Shown: positions 1 to 11,458, numbered from the stretch's first letter. The stretch is DNA of 64,000 nt from Salisapilia sapeloensis (GCA_023334545.1 JAADVB010000012.1:78416-142415), one strand, 5' to 3'. The notes: a model not told the origin generated them from the letters alone. Numbers and translations are program-made.

Positions 1-869
1 AATGGGAATGCTTTTCAGACAGTTTTAACGAGTACATTGCCATGGACAGAGCGTCCAATGGTAGTCTACTCCAGTTTGCAAAGCACAGGTTGCACCAGTA
101 CAAGAAACTAGCTGTCGAAACGCTCGTCCAGCGGATGGATGATATCTCTGACCTTGAGTCGATCGTGAATAAGTATATTGCGAATGTCTGGACACAAGAA
201 GCACTACACATATTTGAAGGCGTCATGAAGAGCTTAGCATACATGCACAGCCAACGCGTCGCGCACTTGGATCTCGATCCTTGTAACATCGTGTTGGACC
301 GAGAGGAGACGGTTCGACTCATCGACTTTGGCAGTTCCGAAATCATGGATGAGGATAGGAAAGCAGGCGCAAATGACCGGCTGGTCAAGTTCAAACCGTT
401 GTACGTTGCGAGGGAGGTCCGGGCACATAACATGTCCGAGCCGCCTCGACCTGGCTTTGCCGGCGCCCCCGCCGACATGTGGTCTGCAGGTGTCTTGGTA
501 CGTCCTCTTCTGTCCTTAAACCTAGCAGCTCTCTCACATTCATGTATGTAGCTGTATCAGCTTATCTGTTTAGGATACCCGAAAGGCCACTTAGCTCTCG
601 TATGTGACAACAACTGGCGATACAACCTCATGTACCACTTGTACCCGGAGACGAGTCGACGGTGTCTCGGTCAGCAAGGATGTCTCCTTTGCTTCCGTAA
701 TATCTACTTGCCTCCTGCTGTCGAAGACATCCTTCGTGGTCTCTTGATACGTGATCATCCAGAAGACCGCATGTCCGCTAGTACCGTGATACGACTCTTA
801 CAACCTCTCGTGTCACAGTACGAAGTAGATTTCCATCGTCGTGCACAAACAGCGTTAGCAAGCGTGTAG
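1..869 (+). CDS. Divergent protein kinase, 5' end cut by window edge
   Basis: This is the C-terminal two thirds of a protein kinase domain. The frame is already open at base 3, and the ATG at 42 lies inside the hinge region, so the true start is upstream of the window. Two exons fit: <3..497 and 552..869, with a 54-nt intron. The join gives ...WSAGVL|LYQLICLGYP, which matches kinase subdomain IX. The catalytic loop reads HLDLDPCNIVL where HRDLKPENIL is usual. The catalytic Asp and the Asn are kept, but the Arg and the Lys are lost. DFG is intact (IDFGSSE), and APE has become ARE. The rest is a short C-lobe, and the protein ends soon after it. It may be a weak kinase or a pseudokinase. The substrate is unknown. 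Confidence 0.7.
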
Positions 870-1061
870 ACGACGAGACTTGCATGCAAGTGTAGTGAAG
901 ATTGGAACACAAATCAAAAGTTGATAATGATATGACGTATACTTATTTATATGCTTCCTGCTGGACTTTGGCTCCTCTCGACGTAACCGTTTTCATTCGA
1001 TTGAGTCTTGCTCATGCTTTCGAAACGGCAGTGTCTCCTTGATACGAGTTTATAAGGTCGG

Positions 1062-4037
1062 ATGAAAGGATCTGGATGGTCTTCGTCGTTGCGAAGCGAT
1101 AGTGAAACAAGTCTGCAGCGAGGAAAGTCGAGGCAGTATGATACTTCACCATCCTCCAGCACTCGATCCTCTCCACATGGTAAGAAGAGGACGACTGGAT
1201 CCAAATTACAGCGTACTGCGGTCTCAAACTCTCGACGTCGTGCTGATGACGAAACGTCTTCAAACGCATCGGATAATCCTTCCGTCACGAGCTCTGCATC
1301 CAACATCATGTACAGTAGCAATGTTTATAATCCGCTAAGTCCAAGTGCTTTCTCTGCGTCTTCATCTGAGTTACATGCTCGAGGGACGTCGAGTACAGAC
1401 CGAGGACATAACTTTAAAGTTGTCATTCGAGTGCGACCTCCATTGCCTCGAGAGCTGCATGGTAATCATCCTTTTCAAAACGTGATTGCAGTTGATAAAG
1501 CAGGGCAAGAGATTACCATCTCAGAGCAACTTGGTAACTCGTCCAAGGATGGAGAAGCTGCAGATGGAGGCTACAGTAGTCATACTTTTTCCTTTGATCA
1601 TGTATATGACCAGCAATGTGACCAACAAGCAGTATATGAGAATACGGCGCAGGCAGTGGTCGAGTCATCCCTTCAGGGTTACAACGCCACTATCTTTGCT
1701 TACGGGCAAACCGGTACGGGCAAGACGTATACCATGGAAGGCTTTACTAGTGGTGATGACGGTGGTGTGGAAAAGCGTGGTATCATTCCTCGAGCGATTG
1801 AACAGATCTTCTTCCACATCCGGTCGCATGTATCTCCTAGGACACGTTTCTTGGTTCGTGCATCGTACCTCCAAATCTACAACGAGTCCATTTCCGACTT
1901 GCTCAAGCCAGAAAGGAATCATCTTACGATTCGAGAAGACAAACGTCGAGGTGTCTTTGTCGAAGGACTCTCGGAATGGGTCGTCCGGTCACCGGAAGAG
2001 ATCTACGGTCTCATGGAGCGTGGTGGGTCCATGCGAGCAACAGGCAGTACTAAGATGAATGAAATTTCGTCTCGAAGTCACGCCGTGTTCATTATCATTG
2101 CAGAACAAAGTCAGACGATGTATGTAGATGACCATGGCAACGATATACCTCCAGAAGATTTTTCAAAGCTCGTGCAAGAATACCAGTCTCGAGCAGGTCG
2201 TGGAAATTCAAAGCAGGGGTTACCATCCAAGCTCGAGTCGATGGTTCGACAGAGTTTCAAAGTAGGAAAGCTGAATCTGGTGGACTTAGCTGGATCGGAA
2301 CGTGTCCGGCTCTCGGGTGCCACTGGTCAACGACTGGAAGAGAGCAAGAAGATTAATCAGTCGTTGTCCGCACTGGGCAATGTCATCTCTGCTTTGACGG
2401 ATGCGAGGGGCAGACAGCATATTCCATACCGAGATAGTAAATTGACTCGGATCCTTGAGGACTCGTTGGGTGGTAACTGCAAGACAACGATGATGGCCAT
2501 GGTGTCTCCAGCACATGAAGCCATGGTCGAGTCTTTGTCAACTCTGAAGTTTGCCAATCGAGCAAAGCATGTGAAGAATGAAGCGAAAGTGAATGAAGAC
2601 TTGGATCAAAAGAGCTTATTGCGCAAGTACGAGCGAGAACTAAAGCGTTTGCGAGCAGAGTTGGAAGAAAAGTATCGAAATGTAGTGGACAAGCGTAGGT
2701 TACTAGAATTGGAAGAGCAGAAGCGAAGAGCAGAGGAAGATAAGATGGCTGCCATTCGAGCACTGGAAGAACGCTCGCGTGCATTTATGAAGGAGAAGGC
2801 AGAGAAGAAGAAGCTGGAGGAGCGAATTTCAAAGCTAACGTCGCAGATGCTAATGACAAACCAAAGGAAGGGTCATTTTGGCAATAGTGGACAGGAGTCG
2901 TCGGAGTTTGATCTGGAAGAAGCGTTGAGAGATCAACAAGCGAAAATCAAGAAAGAGTATGAAGGCCGGTTGGCGGATCTAGAAAAGGAGAGGGAGACAA
3001 TTGAACAGGAGAAGGCTCAGGTGGATCGGTACAAGCAGTTACTGCTTAAACAGCGAGATATCATGATCGCATTGACGCAGCGCTTGAATGAACGTGATGA
3101 GCAGATAACAGGACTGCAGGATGAACTCGATGCATCTGATCGAAAGCAAAAGGAGCTAGAAGAGAAACTGGATGAAAAGACAGCACATCTTATCCACCTC
3201 CAACGAGTTACCATGGAGCACAGTGCGAACTCTCCAGCGAAACCGAGTGCGGATTTGATGAACGCATTAGGAGATTGGAGCTCATGCACCAATAAGCCTA
3301 GTAGCGGAGAAACGAATGCACCAGAACAGCTAGAGAAATTAGAAAAGGAAAAGAAGTCACTTCAGTTCCTACTAGATCAAAAGCTAGAACGACTAGTACA
3401 GGTGGAGCTACAAGCACGAGGCAAGACGGGTGATTCGAGTGCGAGTGTGGTTGGAACGAACGGGAGTACGTATCTCCAAGAGCAGATCGTAAAGATGGGC
3501 AAGCAGCTCGATCTGCTTGAGAGTGAGAACAGAGGCTTGAGAGAGACGAATGAACAGCGGATGTTTGAAAAGGAAAGTGGTGCGAGTATGCATCTACAAC
3601 AACGATGTGAAACCCTCGTGAAAGAGAGAAGAGCGATGCAGACGATCATGGAGCAAAAGATCAAGGCGCTCGTCACTGCCGTATGTGACGCCTCTGAAGC
3701 CACGTTACAGTCCGCAGGAGGGACATTGAGCCTCGGAGAGCCTGCACAATGGCTGACAAGGGAAATTAGTGCATTGCAAAGACTAGTGAACGCGTCTATC
3801 GTAGCACTTCGGAATGCCGAAGCAGCGGACGCAAAGCAAGTGAAGCTATCTAACAATCGGGAGGTAGATCCAGTCGTAAAAAGTGACGTCACACCTGCTC
3901 AAGTCAAACCGATCGGTCTGACACCTGATACGAATTCACTATCTCGTAGTAGCTCCGTATCGAATATCTCTGTCGACGAAATGATTCAACAGCGTCGATC
4001 ACAAATGGTCAAAGAGCGACAAGAACGTCAGTCCTAA
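1062..4037 (+). CDS. Kinesin motor protein, N-terminal motor, unassigned class
   Basis: A single open frame of 991 aa. A Ser-rich N-terminal extension (about 1-115) precedes a kinesin motor (about 116-510) that begins FKVVIRVRPP. It has a P-loop GQTGTGKT near residue 215, switch I NEISSRSH near 332, switch II DLAGSE near 408, and [19 protein letters not shown] after that. From about 515 to 900 the protein is Glu/Lys/Arg-rich coiled coil, followed by a Ser-rich tail. It should move along microtubules, and the cargo is unknown. About 40 extra residues lie between switch I and switch II compared with kinesin-1. I could not assign it to a standard kinesin family. A 77-nt gap separates its stop from the convergent protease gene. 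Confidence 0.9.
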   Translation: MKGSGWSSSLRSDSETSLQRGKSRQYDTSPSSSTRSSPHGKKRTTGSKLQRTAVSNSRRRADDETSSNASDNPSVTSSASNIMYSSNVYNPLSPSAFSASSSELHARGTSSTDRGHNFKVVIRVRPPLPRELHGNHPFQNVIAVDKAGQEITISEQLGNSSKDGEAADGGYSSHTFSFDHVYDQQCDQQAVYENTAQAVVESSLQGYNATIFAYGQTGTGKTYTMEGFTSGDDGGVEKRGIIPRAIEQIFFHIRSHVSPRTRFLVRASYLQIYNESISDLLKPERNHLTIREDKRRGVFVEGLSEWVVRSPEEIYGLMERGGSMRATGSTKMNEISSRSHAVFIIIAEQSQTMYVDDHGNDIPPEDFSKLVQEYQSRAGRGNSKQGLPSKLESMVRQSFKVGKLNLVDLAGSERVRLSGATGQRLEESKKINQSLSALGNVISALTDARGRQHIPYRDSKLTRILEDSLGGNCKTTMMAMVSPAHEAMVESLSTLKFANRAKHVKNEAKVNEDLDQKSLLRKYERELKRLRAELEEKYRNVVDKRRLLELEEQKRRAEEDKMAAIRALEERSRAFMKEKAEKKKLEERISKLTSQMLMTNQRKGHFGNSGQESSEFDLEEALRDQQAKIKKEYEGRLADLEKERETIEQEKAQVDRYKQLLLKQRDIMIALTQRLNERDEQITGLQDELDASDRKQKELEEKLDEKTAHLIHLQRVTMEHSANSPAKPSADLMNALGDWSSCTNKPSSGETNAPEQLEKLEKEKKSLQFLLDQKLERLVQVELQARGKTGDSSASVVGTNGSTYLQEQIVKMGKQLDLLESENRGLRETNEQRMFEKESGASMHLQQRCETLVKERRAMQTIMEQKIKALVTAVCDASEATLQSAGGTLSLGEPAQWLTREISALQRLVNASIVALRNAEAADAKQVKLSNNREVDPVVKSDVTPAQVKPIGLTPDTNSLSRSSSVSNISVDEMIQQRRSQMVKERQERQS

Positions 4038-4114
4038 GTAATACAAGACGTACGCTAGACATACTTGTTCATCGTGCTGTATTCTGTACACGATAGACAC
4101 ATCGATCTCTTTTC

Positions 4115-6084
4115 TTATTCCATCGCAGCTGCCTCATCTTCACGCGCCAAGATCGGGTCGTCCATCATGTCGACTGCATCATCCGGTCGAGAACCGTCTG
4201 GGATCGGGACACCCCAATCACATTCACTTTCGATGCCATTATTGTCATGATGCATTTGAATACGGAACCACCCTTCTTCACCCCAGTAAGTTCCCCACGA
4301 GTTACGTCCAATCCAGTATTCAGTGTCCGTTTCATCATCATATCCCCATCCGGCAATGGAGACCTCATGGTTGACCATTGGCAGCCATTTCTTTTCGGAA
4401 AAGATACCGCCTTGGTACTGGAGGAACTTGTCGGTGGCATCAATGCCACATCCAATAGGTCCACGCTTGTAGATCTCTGCCTTCATACGATCTGCGCCAC
4501 GCACGCTGCCGTACTCGGACACGTAATACTTGGTGAATTTCTCCACTGGGTCACATTTGCCTGGTGTGAAGGACTCTTTCGTCGGCCAACACGTCTCGCA
4601 GACAGCGTACTTGTCACATTTCAAGTTCTTTGCCTGGTACGCCTGGCATGTCTGGTCCGGAAGACCGTGCTTGTGTGCGTACTCGTACACGACACCAGGG
4701 TTTCCACCGTTGCATGTGCCTCCTCCATGGCAATTGATGAGCACTTGAGGGGCCAGTGCGATCTCAGGCCATGAGCCATTGCGCATAATCATGATACGGT
4801 CCGATAAGGCGCTCGTGGGACCTTGCGCCCAGCAACTGCCACAGTAGACGGGAATGTGCTGGTTCTTGTCCCACGTCACGTAGCTCTTGCCGTTCACGTT
4901 CCTCCAGTCCCACTCCTTGGGTAAAGACTCAATGTCCATCTCTTCATGCGGACGAGCTGAGAGCACGTGTTCTCCTGATGAGAACTTGAGAGGATGACGG
5001 CATCCGCCATTCGTCAATGGCATTTGTCCCATCGCTGAGGTAGGGAACAGGGCAGCAGGGTTGGCATTCGACTCGACACTCAGTTCGTGGTGTGGAGTAA
5101 CTGTCTTGGGCCAGCCATTGTCTTTCGGTACACCAAAGGCGCATTCGCCTTCGATGCCCAAGTTGTTTTCTCCACGCACCAGGCGCATCCAGCCTTCTTC
5201 TCCCCAGAAGCTTCCCCACGAGTTGCGGATGACCCAGTACTTGACGCCGTTCTCTTCGCCCCACCCGGCGACGGAGATAGCGTGATCTACATCCTTGGCT
5301 CCAGTCTTGTCGTGGAAGATTCCGCCAGAGTAGGCTAGGAAATCATCCGTAACAGCGACGCCACAAGCGATAGGTCCACGCTCCATAATCTCTGCCATCA
5401 TCTCATGCTCACCGTTTGTCGTGCCGTACTCGGAGACAAAGTACTTTTCAAACTGCGGCGGCGTGAAGCATCCTTCTCCCGGCATGCAGTTTTCACAAAT
5501 GTCCGTCGCACCACACTTGTTGCCCGTGTCGTGACCAGTGGCGCTGTACCTTTGGCATCCTTCTTCCGGCACGCCGTTCGCGTGCATAAAGCGGTAGGCA
5601 CTCAATGGATCACCACCGTGGCATCCTTGGTCCTCCATATCGCAGTTCAGGATCACTTGTGGTGATAAAACGACCTCACGGTTCACATCCAGTTGCGTAT
5701 GCCCATCGCTCTTGCCGTTCCGCGCCTTCGAGATCATCACACGATCCGCCAACGCCGATGTTGCCGCTATAATCAGTTCGAATTAAAAGGAGTGTATGTA
5801 GCGCTGGAAGAAATGGACGTACACATTGCCCAGCAAGATCCACAGTATCGCGGAATATGCTGGTTCCGTGAGATAGTCACGAAGCGCGTGCCGTTGACAT
5901 TGCGCCAATCAAAGTTCTTGGGTAAATCCGCGCTTGTCAAGTGCAAGTGCGGGCGTTCCGTTTCAATAAGCTCACTACGGTCGTCACTACGGACGTAGCA
6001 GGCGTGACCGACAGGTGACTCTGCATGCACCTCCGATGTGAAGGCACTCGTGAAAAGCAGCGCTAGAGCTGCTACCGATTTCAT
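4115..6084 (-). CDS. Secreted cathepsin Z/X-like cysteine protease with two catalytic domains
   Basis: Exons are 6084..5823 and 5766..4115, with a 56-nt intron just after the first active site. They encode 637 aa. The start at 6084 gives a signal peptide ([21 protein letters not shown]). There are two papain-family (C1A) domains in tandem. Domain 1 has Cys84 in CGSCWA, His249 in [10 protein letters not shown] and Asn269 in RNSWG. Domain 2 has Cys399, His554 and Asn576 in equivalent motifs. Each active-site Cys is preceded by a Gln-His-Ile-Pro loop, the mini-loop typical of cathepsin Z/X, where the single-domain enzyme is a carboxypeptidase. No long propeptide is visible before domain 1, also as in cathepsin Z. 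It probably acts in the lysosome or vacuole, or outside the cell. Confidence 0.9.
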
Positions 6085-6476
6085 CTTCTTCCTCTTCCTC
6101 CTTCTCGCGCGTTTTGAAGAATGAAAAGATGCGATCTTGTATCGTGAAAACCTTTTATTGAAAATATAGATCCGGTAGCCATTCTTCAATTAGTATAGTT
6201 CACTATATACCTTCACCTGTGATATATAATAAATTAAAAAGAAGATCAGATGAGGTAGATAGCAGATGCTAACGACTACTAGCCGGTAGGTGGGTGTGGG
6301 ATTTAAAAGAGTGCAGAGAGCTCCGTTAAAGCTGTGTCCCACTGTAGGTAGAGGTAGAATGTAGCGAAAGAAAGGGTGTCATGAATCGATCTTGAACGGG
6401 CGCAATGTGGTCAGTTGTGGGAGGTAGGAATCGAAAGTCCGATGTGCTTGGTCTTCCCCCAGATTTCATCTGGACG

Positions 6477-7742
6477 ATGACAGAGTACGTCGGGTATAAC
6501 GACTGGGCGAGTGATGAACTCGGAGTCGTCTTCGCGACAGACTTTGTGTATGACATGGGTGCACAGAATGAACGCGGTGTCTTCATCGCAGAGGACATTG
6601 CGCCGCATACACGTGTCTTTAGTATTCCTCGAAAGTCCCTCTTCACGTCTGCATCAGTCCTGACGCACACAGCCTTGTCCTCCCTCTCATTCTTCCAACA
6701 AGATAGTAAATGGAGCGAGGACGATCGATTGGCCATCGCGCTCTTGTACGAGCGCCATGTCCTCCAGACCTCGTCCAAGTGGGCTCCGCACATTTCCCTC
6801 CTCCCTCAAGCCTACGACAATGTGCTCTACTTTACAACAAAAGAGCTAGAGCTCTTAAAAGGCAGCAACGTCTACCCTGTGGCGACGCAGCTCCAAGAAA
6901 AGCTGACGACGGACTTTGCACAGCTACAGGACGAGGTTCTCCCGTCCTTGTTTGAGGCCATTCCACACGACCAGCGTCCGTCGCAAGATATTTTCGATGA
7001 ATGGTTCTCGTTGGAATCCTATCGGTGGGCACTATCGACTGTCTGGAGTCGATTCGTGTCGATCTCGATGGACGGCGACACGAGTGCGAAAGCCATGGTT
7101 CCTGTCTTTGATATGCTCAACCATGCTCCTGAAGTCGAGATGGCTCACTTCTACGACGCCAAGACGGACGAGTTCGTCCTTGAGTCCCATCAACACTGGT
7201 CTGCCGGTAGCCAAGTGTATATTCCGTACGGCGCCTTGTCCAACCATAAGCTCCTGACTTTATACGGCTTCGTCTTGCCGGAGAATGCGTATGATGCGAT
7301 CGAATTATGGCTTCCGATGGATCCCAATACCAGTTTCTTCTTGGAAAAGGAGAGTAAGCTGCAGGAACTTGGAATTGATCACGAGTCCACACCTCTCGAG
7401 ATCGTCAGTGACGAACTAAACGACCTGTTACTCATCTCTCTACGCATTCAATATATCGAAGCCGACAATCTGGATGTCTTCCGAGACGAATGTGATAAAG
7501 TAATGAAAGGTGAGGCGTTGGATGATGAGCGAGAGAAGCAAGTATTAGCACAGTTGGTCTTAGCGTTGGAAGACATGCTCTCTCGTTTCCCTCCGACGTC
7601 CGAAGATGAAGAATTGGTGGAAGATTTGAGCAAGAGGGAACGTATGGCAATCATGTTACGACAGAGTGATCGACGAATAGTGCAAGATAACATTCGTATG
7701 CTCAAGTGGAAGTTGTTGGCGTTATTACCGGAAGAAAAGTAA
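6477..7742 (+). CDS. SET-domain protein lysine/histidine methyltransferase-like (SETD3/Rubisco-LSMT type)
   Basis: Intronless, 421 aa from the ATG at 6477. The frame stays open to an ATG at 6405 that would add 24 aa looking more like leader sequence. The N-terminal part (GVFIAEDIAPHTRVFSIPR) matches the start of a split SET domain. After a helical insert comes the end of the SET domain, VPVFDMLNHAP and then IPYGALSNHKLLTLYGFVLPEN, with the Asn-His and Tyr residues that bind S-adenosylmethionine and substrate. A C-terminal helical domain of about 150 residues fits the Rubisco-LSMT substrate-binding domain. The substrate cannot be told from sequence. The stop lies 18 nt from the stop of the convergent WD40 gene. 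Confidence 0.82.
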   Translation: MTEYVGYNDWASDELGVVFATDFVYDMGAQNERGVFIAEDIAPHTRVFSIPRKSLFTSASVLTHTALSSLSFFQQDSKWSEDDRLAIALLYERHVLQTSSKWAPHISLLPQAYDNVLYFTTKELELLKGSNVYPVATQLQEKLTTDFAQLQDEVLPSLFEAIPHDQRPSQDIFDEWFSLESYRWALSTVWSRFVSISMDGDTSAKAMVPVFDMLNHAPEVEMAHFYDAKTDEFVLESHQHWSAGSQVYIPYGALSNHKLLTLYGFVLPENAYDAIELWLPMDPNTSFFLEKESKLQELGIDHESTPLEIVSDELNDLLLISLRIQYIEADNLDVFRDECDKVMKGEALDDEREKQVLAQLVLALEDMLSRFPPTSEDEELVEDLSKRERMAIMLRQSDRRIVQDNIRMLKWKLLALLPEEK

Positions 7743-7760
7743 AAGTGGGAATGAACATGT

Positions 7761-9295
7761 CTAGTTGGGCGCTTGAAAGATCGTTGTGTGCTTGGCGTTT
7801 TTACCGAGTGCGAGTACTTGTGTTCCATCAGGAGAAAAGTAGATGCGCTGGATGTCGGACGGGAGAGCACTTGGGATGACTTCGAGTGGATCCCATCCGT
7901 CTTCTGTCGAGTAAAAGACAATGTCCTTGCCTCGTGTCATCACGAGTACCTAGGATCGATTAAATATGCATGTAGATGATAACAAAGTAGAGAGCGTACT
8001 TTGCCATTGGGAGATAGATCAATGGATTGACTCGAAGGCTTCTCTTCTTGCGTGAACGTTCTAACGAGCTTTGGATCTTCATTCGCCATGTATCGGACTA
8101 CAAGGTACATTAGATACTGTAGCAACGAAGAGAAGGGCATGACGTACCATTGATGTTCCAAAGCCGGACGGAACCATCTTTCGATGTCGTGACGATGTGA
8201 TTCACCGGGAGCGAGTCGTTGCCATCGAATGCAAGATCTAGGATCCCAGTCTACGTAGCGATTTGTCAAAAGGATAGAGACATTGGATAAAGTAGAAAGA
8301 CGTACGCGATGACCTCGGAGCGACATGATCTTTTGTGTCTTCTTAAATGCACCAGTTTTCTCTCGTGAAATCTCCAAGATACGAACTTCAGGTGTGTAGG
8401 CAGCCACAGCAATGTATCGATTGTCCTTTGAACCGACGCAATGGTAGTTGGCTACTTGATTCGTATTCACTGTCTGCAATAAGTCTCCTTGGATGCTCCA
8501 AAACTTGACTTCAGTATCGGATCCTTCTGCGCTCGTGACAATTGTTGCTGCCTGTGATGACGTTAGTAGAGCTACTTTAGATGACAGACGGATGGGAGAA
8601 TACTTGTCCAACGTCGTTCATCAGAACAGAGTGGACGTCTGTCTTGTGGCTCACTGGAAACTCTGCGACCACCTCTGGCTTATTCTTCAGTTTCTCTGTC
8701 GAGTGCATGTGAGATATAGGAAAGAGATGATCGTCAATAGAGTATTTACGATAGAGACGGACGTTGCCACCTTGCGTTGCGACCACCTAGGACGATGCAA
8801 GTGAGCTGTATTCGTTATATCAATTGCAATTGTACGTACCAATGTCCGACCATCGCATGAAAAGGTCATGGCAGTGGCATGATCAAAGTCTAACGACAGT
8901 TTCTGAAACTTTGGTGTCTTGTCACCTAGCGTCTCACACTGGTAGACTCGAATCGTGCGGTCGCTACTGGCTGTCGCGACGAATCGGCCATTCGGACTGA
9001 AGGCTGCAGCGGTCAATGCGTATTTATGGCCTCGCAATACGTGCAAGACACTTGGGTGTGTCGACGCAGCATCTTGCTCTGCCTGAGCTTGTGCAGACAC
9101 TTGCTTCTTACGCTTCAGCTCGGCCGTGACATCCACTTTCTTCGGTTTGCTCTTCTTCGGCTTGGCTTGCTGCTCTAGCTGCTGTTGCTTTGCTTCCTCT
9201 CGTTTTCTCGCAGCTTCCAACTCTTGCTGCTGCTGATAGTACATATACACAGCTCCTGCAGCTACGAGAAGGAGCGCAAGGACCCACGCGAACAT
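7761..9295 (-). CDS. Membrane-anchored WD40 repeat protein, TBL2-like
   Basis: Six exons: 9295..8840, 8786..8604, 8551..8306, 8250..8148, 8097..8000, 7949..7761. The introns are 50-55 nt and the protein 424 aa. The start at 9295 gives an N-terminal membrane anchor (FAWVLALLLVAAGAVYMYY). A charged Gln/Lys/Glu linker follows, then WD40 blades, for example LRGHKYALTAAAFSPNGRFVATASSDRTIRVY (positions about 9040-8940) and a late VTTSKDGSVRLWNIN. A single N-terminal TM followed by WD repeats is the layout of TBL2, an ER membrane protein that binds PERK in animals. The function here is inferred from that layout only. An ATG at 9367 is in frame but would bury the anchor. Confidence 0.82.
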
Positions 9296-10303
9296 GATGA
9301 CCGATGGAACGATTGCAGAGCTTCGTGTCTCCAAGATACGTGTCAACGAGTACCACTCGTGTACCATTATTGAAGTTGTGTGGAAACTTTGCCGGCATGC
9401 GCATCAAGCACGGCATGCACAGAGTATCGTTTGCACTATTGTTCTAAGCCCGTTTACGATTAATTGATTCAAATCAGTAGGGCGGACTGGTACTTGCCAC
9501 AACCGGACGTTTGTTGACCACCCGAACTTCCATGTTTTAGTATCAAGTTCTGCCATCGAAGAACTTATTCGCTTACTCACTCTGCTTTCAAGGAATCGGA
9601 ATGTGCAGCGAACCGAGTAGGCAAGTGATTTCTTTCTGTGCAAAACCGTTTGCTTCGATCCAATAGTTCACGTAGACACGTTCTAGCCTGCTATTTCCTA
9701 GGGTATCAAGCTCGACGTAACGTTCGATGCGAAAAATACAGTTGATAGATCTCTTATGTCTCTCCCATGTGAATCAAACATTCCGCTTGAGCATTGGTAC
9801 GCGATGCCAGACATGGGGTGGTATCTAGAAAAGGCCTTTTCGAAAAACGAAGGTATTGATCCGAGCATATCTGGTCAACGACACACCAACTCGTCTTTCT
9901 TTCTGTTCTTCATTTGCTATTTTAATCCCAACGTACGTTCCTATATCCAAGCCCCTTTACAAGCACCGGAGTAACTCACTCGTGCGCCTTGCCAAGAATC
10001 TGGTTGCCTAGCTGGAAACTGCCTGCTCGCTTGGGCGTCGCCCAAAATACCATTCCGAGCACAGGTATTTATTTCCAAAATTAGCATCACGCACGGCAGT
10101 TCTGCTTTTGGAAACACCGAAGGTTGAAACGGACGCAGTCCCTCAGGCCCTTCACACTTGCTTCCTTCATTCGGTCAAACCGATCGTCCGTCTCCTTCCA
10201 GTGTCAAGCAGTCCGTCTATCACAGACTACTGAACCAGTATTTACACACTTCCTTTCATCCAGTGCTAGCAAGTAGTTCCATTGTCACCATACACAACAA
10301 ACA
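9296..10303. other. Intergenic region, no gene seen
   Basis: About 1 kb between the divergent WD40 and PKA genes. Only short open frames occur, none with a recognisable motif or good splice partners. It probably holds both promoters and 5' UTRs, including pyrimidine-rich sequence just before the PKA start. Confidence 0.5.
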
Positions 10304-11458
10304 ATGGCCACACCTGAATCCACGGACACGAACATGGCGTTTAAATTTACAGCCCCACTCGACATGAGTCAGTTCGATCTGGGCGTTACCCTGGGGACGG
10401 GATCCTTTGGACGCGTTCGTTTTTCAACTCACAAAGTAAGAATACATCCGTAGGACCATGCTGGGCTTGTCTAACTTTGATCTAGGAAACGTCGACGTAT
10501 TGGGCCATTAAAATCTTGAAGAAAGCTGAGATCATTCGACTCCAACAAGTACCTCTTCCATTTATTTGTACTTGTCGATCATGTTATTTATATTTGATGC
10601 GCAGGTGGAGCATATACTGTCTGAAAAGTCGATCCTCTTATGCCTGAATCACCCGTTTGTGGTGAATCTGGCTGGAACGTTCCAAGATGCCAAGTACCTG
10701 TACATGGTCATTGAGTATGTCATCGGTGGTGAGTTCTTCACGCACCTTCGGAAAGCCGGCCGTTTCGACAACAACACAGCCAAGTTCTACTCCGCTCAAG
10801 TCGTTTCTATCTTCGAGTACCTCCATCGACAGGACTTTATCTATCGCGATTTGAAGCCAGAAAACTTGTTGCTCGATTCCGAAGGGTACATTAAGATCAC
10901 GGACTTTGGCTTTGCGAAACGAGTAGCTTTTAAAACCTACACGCTCTGTGGTACACCAGAGTACATTGCTCCAGAAGTATTGCTTAACAAAGGACATGGC
11001 AAAGGTGTCGACTGGTGGACACTGGTACATTCGATTCTACTTTCCTCTCTTCTTGTGTACTAAACGTTCCCTAGGGCATCCTCTTGTACGAGATGTTGGC
11101 TGGTCAACCACCATTCTGTGACGACGATCCGATGGGCATCTACCAGCAGATTCTATCTGGTAAAATCAACTTCCCTCGGTTCTTTGACCGCAACGCCAAG
11201 GCGCTGATCAAGCGACTATTGACACCGGACTTGACGAAGCGCTATGGATGCCTCAAGAATGGTGTGGAGGACATTAAGAAGCACAAATACTTTAGTGGTG
11301 TTAATTGGGATGAACTGCTTGCGAGAAAGCAAGCAGCTCCGATTATTCCTAAAGTATCGACGGCGAATGATACGAGTAACTTTGATCCGTATCCGGACTC
11401 GTGTGAAGATGCGATCGTCCCGGTGTACAATGGAAAAGACCCGTTCGCAGACTTTTAA
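10304..11458 (+). CDS. cAMP-dependent protein kinase catalytic subunit
   Basis: Four exons: 10304..10435, 10486..10548, 10605..11024, 11075..11458. They encode 332 aa, close to the usual 350 for PKA-C. Visible are the Gly-loop [17 protein letters not shown], the catalytic loop [19 protein letters not shown], the activation loop [15 protein letters not shown] and the AGC C-terminal tail. The chain ends DPFADF, so the hydrophobic motif FxxF is the very C-terminus, as in true PKA. This separates it from PKB, PKC and PKG. It should phosphorylate Ser/Thr at Arg-rich sites when released by cAMP-bound regulatory subunits. No regulatory subunit lies nearby. Confidence 0.93.

Noticed and set aside
9404-9974. 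Open frames in the WD40-PKA spacer
   Set aside because: They are under 80 aa, lack motifs, and have no phase-compatible splice partners.
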